Source: an uncultured Lachnospiraceae bacterium (lineage in GTDB: Bacteria > Bacillota > Clostridia > Lachnospirales > Lachnospiraceae). Taken from it: 55,820 nt of DNA. A program made the translations under genes and the position numbers. Of this stretch, positions 50,989 to 55,820 are shown piece by piece. The DNA is taken from contig CATLCV010000010.1 in NCBI GenBank assembly GCA_949893755.1, positions 1 to 55,820 on the forward strand, read 5' to 3'. The notes under the pieces are model-generated. The model did not search any database. It had not been told where the DNA came from and saw only the letters and a list, made by a program, of their open reading frames with translations. Numbering within the stretch: the first letter of the stretch is position 1; every line of letters starts with the position of its first letter.

Positions 50989-51089
50989 TGATATACGCGT
51001 ACCATATGTTGCTGCAGTATTTCATAAACTATATTATATATGGCAGGAATGCGGTCATTTCCCGGCTATTCTGTTTTGATCATGAAATA

Positions 51090-52631
51090 TCATTCCATTG
51101 CTGCCAGCCCCTCCGCCGTCAGCCGGTACACCCGGTTGCAGACTTCGGAGATATACTTCCGGTCATGGGAAATGCTGATCACCGCCCCGGGAAATTCCTT
51201 CACCATCTGCCGGATCACCGGCCCGGACAGGGGCGAAAAGTTCCGGGTGGGCTCGTCCAGGATCAGCACATTGGCTCCGCTCAAGCTCATTTTCAGCAGA
51301 AAGATCTTTGCCTTCTGGCCGCCGGAGAGCTGGCTGATCCGGTGCTCCATTTCATCCGCGGTATATTTTAACGCGCCCAGGTACGTGCGGATCCGGGTGC
51401 GTTCTTCCTTGTCTCCGGTCTGCGCCAGATAATCCACGGGCGTCATGGAAAGCTCCAGCAGCTCTTCATAATTCTGGGGCATATACTCCGCATGGATATC
51501 CTTCCTGCCCAGCAGTTCTTCCGCGATCCTGCCCAGCAGCGTGGTCTTTCCGGAACCGTTTGCCCCGATGATGCAGACCTTTTCAGAGCCGCGGATCCGC
51601 AGGCGGATCTGCCTGGCAAGCGTCCGTTTTCCGTCCGGCGTGTTCAGCCGTTCCAGTTCCAGATCCAGGACCGTTTTTCCAGAAGGGATTTTCGCGGTCT
51701 CGTCTCCCAGCTTGAAGAAGATGGCAGTCTCTTCCTCCGGCATTTCCGTCAGGTGTTCATCCTCCCGGGCAAACCGCCGCTCCATGGATTTCACCGCGTG
51801 CATCTTCTTTTTCAGCAGACGCCCTTTGGAAGGGTTCTGCCTGGTAATGCTGTTCTGGGCATGTTCTACGCTCTGATAGACCCGCAGGAATTTTTCCTCC
51901 CGCAGTTTCTTCTCCCGCCGTTCATTCTGTGCTTTTCGCTCCTGGCTCTCGAACCTGGCGAGCCGTTCCTGCCGGTACTGGGGATAGGGCATGCGGACAA
52001 TTGTATACCGGGAAATGGTTTTGCGGCGGATCTGTTCGATGTGGACGACCATGTTGGCCGTATGTTCGATCAGCGTCTCATCATGGGAGATGAAGAGCAC
52101 GATCCCCTTCCAGCCCAGGATCAGCCTTTCCAGCCATTCCAGGGTTTCCAGGTCAATGTCGTTGGAGGGTTCATCCAGGAGCAGGACGTCCGGCCCGGCG
52201 ATCAGGAGGCGCAGCATCTGTGCCTTCACCTTTTCCCCGCCGGAGAGCGTTCCCATGGGCTGCTCCCGGTAGAAAAAATCAACGGGCAGGCCGAATTCCC
52301 CTGCCATCCGGTTCAGGTCTTTCGGCGTCTGTTCCAGAAACATGGACTCCTCCGTAAAAAATTCGTAAACCGATAAGCGGGCGTCCCGGGCCGGCAGCTC
52401 CTGGGGCAGATATCCGATCCTGTGTCCCCGGACGATCCGCTCCCCTGCGGCTTCACAGTAATCCCCGATCCTGTCCGGGGAAGCGATCCATTGGAGAAGG
52501 GTGGATTTTCCGTTGCCCTCCTCACCGATGATCACGGCTTTGTCCCCGTCATTCCATACACAGCGGAACTCCTCCAGGATCACTCTTGCGTCTTCTTTGT
52601 GTGTAATGGTTAAATTCTTGATCTGTATCAT
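51090..52631 (-). CDS. ABC-F protein, antibiotic-resistance (ribosome protection) type
   Basis: 513 residues, two ATP-binding cassettes and no membrane segment. Cassette 1: Walker A IGEEGNGKSTLL near 36-47, signature LSGGEKVKAQ, Walker B VLLLDEPSNDIDLETL. Cassette 2: IGANGSGKTTLL near 354, LSGGQKAKIF, VLILDEPTRNFSPLSG. The linker between them (about 205-300) is long and very basic (ERLARFESQERKAQNERRE), as in ABC-F proteins that push antibiotics such as lincosamides, pleuromutilins or streptogramins off the ribosome. The start follows AGGAGG. The leader with a possible attenuator supports drug induction. The exact spectrum cannot be told. Confidence 0.88.
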   Translation of the reverse strand: MIQIKNLTITHKEDARVILEEFRCVWNDGDKAVIIGEEGNGKSTLLQWIASPDRIGDYCEAAGERIVRGHRIGYLPQELPARDARLSVYEFFTEESMFLEQTPKDLNRMAGEFGLPVDFFYREQPMGTLSGGEKVKAQMLRLLIAGPDVLLLDEPSNDIDLETLEWLERLILGWKGIVLFISHDETLIEHTANMVVHIEQIRRKTISRYTIVRMPYPQYRQERLARFESQERKAQNERREKKLREEKFLRVYQSVEHAQNSITRQNPSKGRLLKKKMHAVKSMERRFAREDEHLTEMPEEETAIFFKLGDETAKIPSGKTVLDLELERLNTPDGKRTLARQIRLRIRGSEKVCIIGANGSGKTTLLGRIAEELLGRKDIHAEYMPQNYEELLELSMTPVDYLAQTGDKEERTRIRTYLGALKYTADEMEHRISQLSGGQKAKIFLLKMSLSGANVLILDEPTRNFSPLSGPVIRQMVKEFPGAVISISHDRKYISEVCNRVYRLTAEGLAAME

Positions 52632-52737
52632 AAAACCTCCTCAGAAAAAAGAAAAAGCCTGCCTTCGTATCCGAAAACAGACTCACGCAAAAAATCCCTT
52701 TATGATAATCCATCCAGGCAAAGATCCGGGAGATCAA
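52549..52737 (-). CDS. Leader peptide ORF of the ABC-F gene
   Basis: A frame from TTG at 52737 (AAGG seven bases upstream) or ATG at 52713 gives MDYHKGIFCVSLFSD then TKAGFFFFLRRF, running across a terminator hairpin and past the ABC-F start in another frame. Its Phe-rich run sits over the hairpin's T-tract. Ribosome stalling here, caused by the drug, could prevent the terminator from forming, as known for other ABC-F and erm-type leaders. The lack of an early stop is unusual, so the peptide assignment is tentative. Confidence 0.45.
   Translation of the reverse strand: MISRIFAWMDYHKGIFCVSLFSDTKAGFFFFLRRFYDTDQEFNHYTQRRRKSDPGGVPLCME
52645..52682 (-). terminator. Leader attenuator of the ABC-F gene
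   Basis: In the transcript GTCTGTTTTCG pairs with CGAAGGCAGGC (three G-U pairs), loop GATA, followed by TTTTTCTTTTTT. It ends about 14 bp before the start codon, so it must be bypassed for expression. Confidence 0.8.
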
Positions 52738-52740
52738 AAC

Positions 52741-53143
52741 AAACCTTCAGTGAACGGAACTTCTATCCCGTCATATCCAGAAATGACAATTCTGTGGACA
52801 GTCATACAAAGCGGGCAGATTGCGCAGATGATCGTTACTGTACATACGGTGCCGGTCCCGCGCTTGCTGCACGGCATACGACGAGTGTAAACAGCAACAG
52901 ATAATCTGATTCGGTACACGCAGACAAAAATAAACCTGTTGACACAGGCACATACAACTTCTTGCAGCATCCAAATCAAATTATCGAATAATCATGTCCT
53001 CACCCTGCACATCCATCAGTCAGTCTGCGCGGCAGACGAACCTCACACGTGCCCTTTCTTTTTTGTCCAGTGATATTATACATGGGAGAGGGGAGGAATG
53101 CAAGTATTATTTTTTACCACTTAAATCTGTGAGGCGAAAAATG
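52741..53143. other. Non-coding stretch upstream of the ABC-F leader
   Basis: No convincing gene. On the minus strand TTGTCA, 17 bp and ATAGAA (about 52760-52790) could be the leader's promoter. A short hairpin CCTGT-TGAC-ACAGG lies at about 52936-52949, followed on the minus strand by TTTATTTTT. Confidence 0.4.
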
Positions 53144-53180
53144 CTACTGTTTATACCCTGGCCGGGCGCTCACAGTAACG
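53144..53180. repeat. Second copy of the dispersed palindrome
   Basis: 53156-53180 is the exact reverse complement of 11490-11514 (25 bp). The left arm GCTACTGT (from about 53143) pairs with ACAGTAAC. It ends four bases before the RelE gene stop. Confidence 0.75.
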
Positions 53181-53183
53181 TTG

Positions 53184-53537
53184 TTAGTACAGTTTACGGT
53201 CTTGTCTGGCATCCTTTGTCATACCGAGGATCCTTCGTTCAGCCTCTTTATAGACTGCTTCATCATCACGGATAGAAATGACAATAATCCGCATCGTTTC
53301 CCCTTCAGTTACGAGCTGGTAGACGATGCGGTAACCGAGGCCGCGCAGTTTTATTTTGTAATATCCGCTCAGCCTGGAACCGGTGTGGTTCCCCAGAGGT
53401 TTCCCAATTCCATCCGGCGGAGGCAGCGGCCGCTGTGCGGTCTTATCAATCGCTTTGAGGATTACTTTGCGGTTATAAGGATCCAGCCGCTTTAAATCTC
53501 TCTGCGCTTCTTTTATATATTCGATCTTCCACTTCAT
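53184..53537 (-). CDS. RelE/ParE-family toxin
   Basis: 117 residues. The RelE fold pattern is clear: MKWKIEYIKEAQRDLKRLD at the start, RPLPPPDGIGKPLGNH, then SGYYKIKLRGLGYRIVYQL and a final VISIRDDEAVYKEAERR. The basic and aromatic residues late in the chain fit ribosome-dependent mRNA cleavage. The ATG at 53537 follows AAGGAGC. It lies 12 bp after the antitoxin stop, the usual order. Confidence 0.92.
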   Translation of the reverse strand: MKWKIEYIKEAQRDLKRLDPYNRKVILKAIDKTAQRPLPPPDGIGKPLGNHTGSRLSGYYKIKLRGLGYRIVYQLVTEGETMRIIVISIRDDEAVYKEAERRILGMTKDARQDRKLY

Positions 53538-53549
53538 CTGCACAGCTCC

Positions 53550-53876
53550 TTACTCAATCTCTGCTTCTACATCATCCAGATCGGCCTCAGTAAGCCCAAG
53601 CTCTTTCAGCATATCCTCCTGAGTCAGACTATGACTTGGATCGTAATGAGCCATCCTGTTTTGTGCCTCTTCCAGCATGATCTGATCGGAAAGCATCTCC
53701 ATCAGGGATTCATATTGAGCTGGAGACATCAAAATACAGGCAGGACGGTTGTTTTTCATTACAATTTTCGTCCCGCAGTGTTCCACTTCTTCAAAAATCC
53801 GGTTTGCCTCGCCCTTATTAAATCGGGTAATAGGTACGATGGATTTCATAACGCTCATGACAGACATTTCACTCAT
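53550..53876 (-). CDS. Phd/YefM-family antitoxin
   Basis: 108 residues. The N-terminal Phd/YefM DNA-binding domain reads VPITRFNKGEANRIFEEVE then IVMKNNRPACILMSPAQYESL. The C-terminal half is acidic and would wrap the RelE toxin. The start at 53876 follows GGGAG. A near-consensus promoter lies upstream; an AGATCACATC dyad at 53998-54024 further up might bind the complex. Confidence 0.92.
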   Translation of the reverse strand: MSEMSVMSVMKSIVPITRFNKGEANRIFEEVEHCGTKIVMKNNRPACILMSPAQYESLMEMLSDQIMLEEAQNRMAHYDPSHSLTQEDMLKELGLTEADLDDVEAEIE

Positions 53877-53924
53877 CACCCATTTCTCCCTTCTACTGTA
53901 AAAATGATTTCATCTTTTAAGATT

Positions 53925-53953
53925 AGTATATGTAGTGATGATAAAAATGTCAA
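53925..53953 (-). promoter_or_regulatory. Promoter of the toxin-antitoxin operon
   Basis: On the minus strand TTGACA (53948-53953), 17 bp, TATACT (53925-53930), a near-consensus sigma-A promoter about 50 bp before the antitoxin start. Confidence 0.88.
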
Positions 53954-53997
53954 TTTATTTACAGATATTTTTATCTATAATAATATGGAATAGTTAT

Positions 53998-54024
53998 AGA
54001 TCACATCCGATCAAGATGTGATCT
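53998..54024. repeat. 10-bp inverted repeat between divergent genes
   Basis: AGATCACATC (53998-54007) and its exact complement (54015-54024) around CGATCAA. No T-run on either side. It may be an operator of the toxin-antitoxin pair or of the MerR fusion. Confidence 0.6.
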
Positions 54025-54068
54025 GCAGTGCAAAATCTGATAAAAAAGGGATATTTTTCACAAAATAC

Positions 54069-54099
54069 TTGACTGTATACCTGCTATACACTTTAAAAT
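54069..54099 (+). promoter_or_regulatory. MerR-type promoter with 19-bp spacer and dyad
   Basis: TTGACT (54069-54074), a 19-bp spacer and TAAAAT (54094-54099). TGTATA-CCTGC-TATACA (54074-54090) lies centrally in the spacer, the layout of promoters that MerR proteins untwist. It drives the MerR fusion gene, suggesting self-regulation. Confidence 0.75.
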
Positions 54100-54221
54100 A
54101 GACATATAAAATGAAAAAAGCGCAGGATCAGGAGCCGGAAAACGGATCAAAACTGTATGGACAGGAAAGAGGACCGCTGTGCAGATTCCGATCCGGCGGA
54201 CGGGATGAAGGGGGTGTATGC

Positions 54222-55820
54222 TTGAACACAAAACAGATTGAGGAACTGACCGGGATCACCAGGCAGAATATCCGCTACTATGAGCGGCAGGGCCTTCTCG
54301 AACCGGTCAGGGACACCGGCAACGCGTACCGGGATTATTCAGAGGAGGATGTCCGCCGGCTGAAGCTGATCAAAATGCTCCGTATGCTGGACATGCCGTT
54401 GAAGGAGATCGGACAGGTGCTGGACGGAACGCTTCCGCTCAAGGAGGCCGCCGCCAGGCAGCAGGAAGCCCTCCTGCAGCAGCAGAAGCAGATCCAGGCG
54501 GCGGTGGAGGTCTGCGCCAATATCCGGAAGGAAAGATCCGAGGCCATTGACGTGGACAGCTACCTGGACCGGATGGAGCATATGGAAAAGAGCGGCAGCG
54601 TATTTGCGCGGATCGTGGACGACTACAAGCAGGTGGCGGAGGAAGAGAGGCAGCGGCAGTTTTCCTTTTATACGGACCAGTCGGTGAACACAGCGGGGAT
54701 GTTTGAGCGGGAGCTGCGGAAATGGGCAAAGGAAGAGCAGAGGAAGTTCCGCATGCTGAAATCCGGGATGTATCCGGAGTTTACGCTGGACGGTGTCTCC
54801 TATACGGCGGCCTGTACGATGGAGCGGGATCAGGAGACAAAGGAACCGCGGACGCGGATCATCTGCAGCAGGGAAGACGATGAGAAGGTTAAGAAAGAAG
54901 TACGGGCAAACCGAAGGGCGGTATTTCAGGGGATCTATTCCATCGGGGTGAATATCCGGAGGCACCGTTTCAAGAGCATCCTGAACGGGATGATCAGTAT
55001 GCTGACCGTGGTGGTCCTGGTATTTTATCTGGGAAATCTGGTCAGCGCCAGGCAGCAGTTTGAGGAACTGCCGGAGGCGATCCCCGTGCGGGCCACGGTG
55101 ATGAACGCGGCGGGAACCCTGAACAGCGGGCTGTTTATCCGGCAGCAGGTGCTGGATATGGTCTATGCCTCCCCTTATATCGGCAGGATCCGGGAGACGG
55201 CGGAGCTGGTCGGGTATCATGCGGACGCGGGCGGAGGAGACGGATCCGGAGCAGACAGCGTCGTAAGGCCGGAGGACGGATCCGGAGCAGACAGCGTCGT
55301 AAGGCCGGGGGACGGATCCGGAGCAGACAGCGTCGTAAGACCGGAGGACGGATCCGGAGCGGACAGCGGCATGCAGCCGGAGGCAGGGAACAGCCGTGGG
55401 GAGGAAGACATCCCGCAGGCAGACGAGTTCCGGATCCTGGGCATCAACGACCTGGAATCCGTGTATGAGGACTGCGAGCAGGATCTCACCTGGGCAGAGG
55501 GCTGGAACTGGGAAAAATTTCAGGACAGCACCGGAGTGTGCATCGCAGGAACTGCATTTCTGAGGGAACGGAGCCTGGAGCCGGGAGACCATTTCCACTG
55601 TTCCCTGGAACACTATATCCAGGTTTTCAACTCCCTGGAGCGGGAAGCTCTGAAACCGCTGGAGCTGGAGATCGTAGGGGAGATCGACGATACGGAAGCC
55701 GGGGAATCCATGGCCGTGGAGGTGATGCTTCCGTTGGAGTCGGTGCGGCAGCTCTATGAAGAAAATGACAAGGTCTATTTCGCGTCCTCCCTGAGATTTA
55801 CCGTGAAGGAACCCATGAAG
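54222..55820 (+). CDS. MerR domain fused to an FtsX/MacB-like permease (partial)
   Basis: 533 codons are visible, without a stop. Residues 1-70 are a MerR helix-turn-helix and wing (TKQIEELTGITRQNIRYYE, then RLKLIKMLRMLDMPLKEIGQV). A Gln-rich coiled coil covers about 75-110. A basic segment (IRRHRFKSILNGM) precedes one membrane helix near 257-276. The rest should lie outside the cell: a 12-residue repeat region (340-383) and a beta-rich part (EFRILGIND, TGVCIAGTAFL, LEIVGEIDD) like the periplasmic domain of MacB/FtsX-type ABC permeases. Later membrane helices would lie past the window. The start TTG at 54222 follows AAGGGGG; the frame is open back to an ATG at 54111 lacking a site. Confidence 0.75.
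   Translation, partial: MNTKQIEELTGITRQNIRYYERQGLLEPVRDTGNAYRDYSEEDVRRLKLIKMLRMLDMPLKEIGQVLDGTLPLKEAAARQQEALLQQQKQIQAAVEVCANIRKERSEAIDVDSYLDRMEHMEKSGSVFARIVDDYKQVAEEERQRQFSFYTDQSVNTAGMFERELRKWAKEEQRKFRMLKSGMYPEFTLDGVSYTAACTMERDQETKEPRTRIICSREDDEKVKKEVRANRRAVFQGIYSIGVNIRRHRFKSILNGMISMLTVVVLVFYLGNLVSARQQFEELPEAIPVRATVMNAAGTLNSGLFIRQQVLDMVYASPYIGRIRETAELVGYHADAGGGDGSGADSVVRPEDGSGADSVVRPGDGSGADSVVRPEDGSGADSGMQPEAGNSRGEEDIPQADEFRILGINDLESVYEDCEQDLTWAEGWNWEKFQDSTGVCIAGTAFLRERSLEPGDHFHCSLEHYIQVFNSLEREALKPLELEIVGEIDDTEAGESMAVEVMLPLESVRQLYEENDKVYFASSLRFTVKEPMK
55239..55369 (+). repeat. 36-bp tandem repeat inside the MerR fusion gene
   Basis: Units begin at 55239, 55275, 55311 and (partial) 55347, each starting GACGGATCCGGAGC. 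They encode about 3.6 copies of DGSGADSVVRPE, a flexible acidic linker in the predicted extracytoplasmic part. Near-identical units suggest recent expansion and possible length variation. Confidence 0.92.

Noticed and set aside
52994..53275. Plus-strand open frame of 93 codons beside the RelE gene
   Set aside because: No ribosome binding site, spans a dispersed palindrome and runs into the toxin gene antisense.
53998..54024. Intrinsic terminator
   Set aside because: Good stem but no T-run on either strand and it lies between divergent genes.
54339..55613. Minus-strand open frame opposite the MerR fusion
   Set aside because: Pro/His/Arg-rich mirror containing the repeat as SGSVLRPYDAVC; the plus strand has a clear MerR domain, start signal and promoter.

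Overview
The window looks like a chromosome segment of a gut-type, anaerobic Clostridia bacterium, most likely Lachnospiraceae. The reasons are the gene content (cation-coupled GPH sugar symporters, YesM/YesN two-component control, CUT1 ABC importers without their own ATPase, glycoside hydrolases of families 5, 13, 29 and 43, a butyrate-kinase-type gene, hydrogenase maturation genes), sigma-A-like promoters and AGGAGG-type ribosome binding sites. No rRNA, tRNA, CRISPR array or complete prophage was seen.

Layout. 1-1250: end of hypA, hypB and a small unknown gene. 2003-8593: a more AT-rich one-strand operon for ribonucleoside use: a LacI regulator fused to a ribokinase-like domain, a ribokinase, a BCCT carrier, a nucleoside hydrolase and an MFS carrier. 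8850-17278: a GC-richer carbohydrate region: xylose-isomerase-like TIM barrel, TRIC/UPF0126 membrane protein, MerR-TipAS regulator, GH5, AraC regulator, GPH symporter, GH43. 17425-20739: two related AAA-ATPase/PD-(D/E)xK genes, the first a pseudogene, with a Nudix gene between them. 20807-22557: an OmpR/VanS-like two-component pair. 22757-26455: a small mosaic in which an Abi_2/HEPN defence-type gene and a 160-bp foldback element separate a MerR gene from the aldo/keto reductase it probably controls; an 83-bp promoter/operator block lies on both sides. 26721-28271: lipoprotein, a putative structured RNA and a broken PBECR4-like gene.

28365-34983: a PucR-type regulator divergent from an operon of thiolase-like protein, DUF35 zinc-ribbon/OB protein, acyl carrier protein, phosphotransacylase, butyrate-kinase-like enzyme and DUF1097 membrane protein, with a 28-bp perfect palindrome between them. 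I read it as an undescribed acyl-cleavage and ATP-recovery pathway. 35328-36371: lone DUF1016 nuclease in an AT-rich patch. 36560-38980: GPH symporter and an FMN reductase with a zinc ribbon. 39404-49337: YesM/YesN plus alpha-glucosidase on one strand, divergent from an alpha-L-fucosidase and an ABC sugar importer. 49525-50933: XRE regulator, ImmA-type protease and a truncated third gene ending at a 55-bp near-perfect palindrome. 51090-53876: an ABC-F ribosome-protection-type gene with a leader attenuator, and a Phd/RelE toxin-antitoxin pair.

54222-55820 (runs off the end): a MerR DNA-binding domain fused through a coiled coil and a membrane helix to what looks like the extracytoplasmic part of an FtsX/MacB-type permease, preceded by a MerR-type promoter with a 19-bp spacer and central dyad. 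This membrane-anchored regulator/permease fusion is the most unusual single gene in the window.

All functional calls come from reading motifs by eye; no database search was run.
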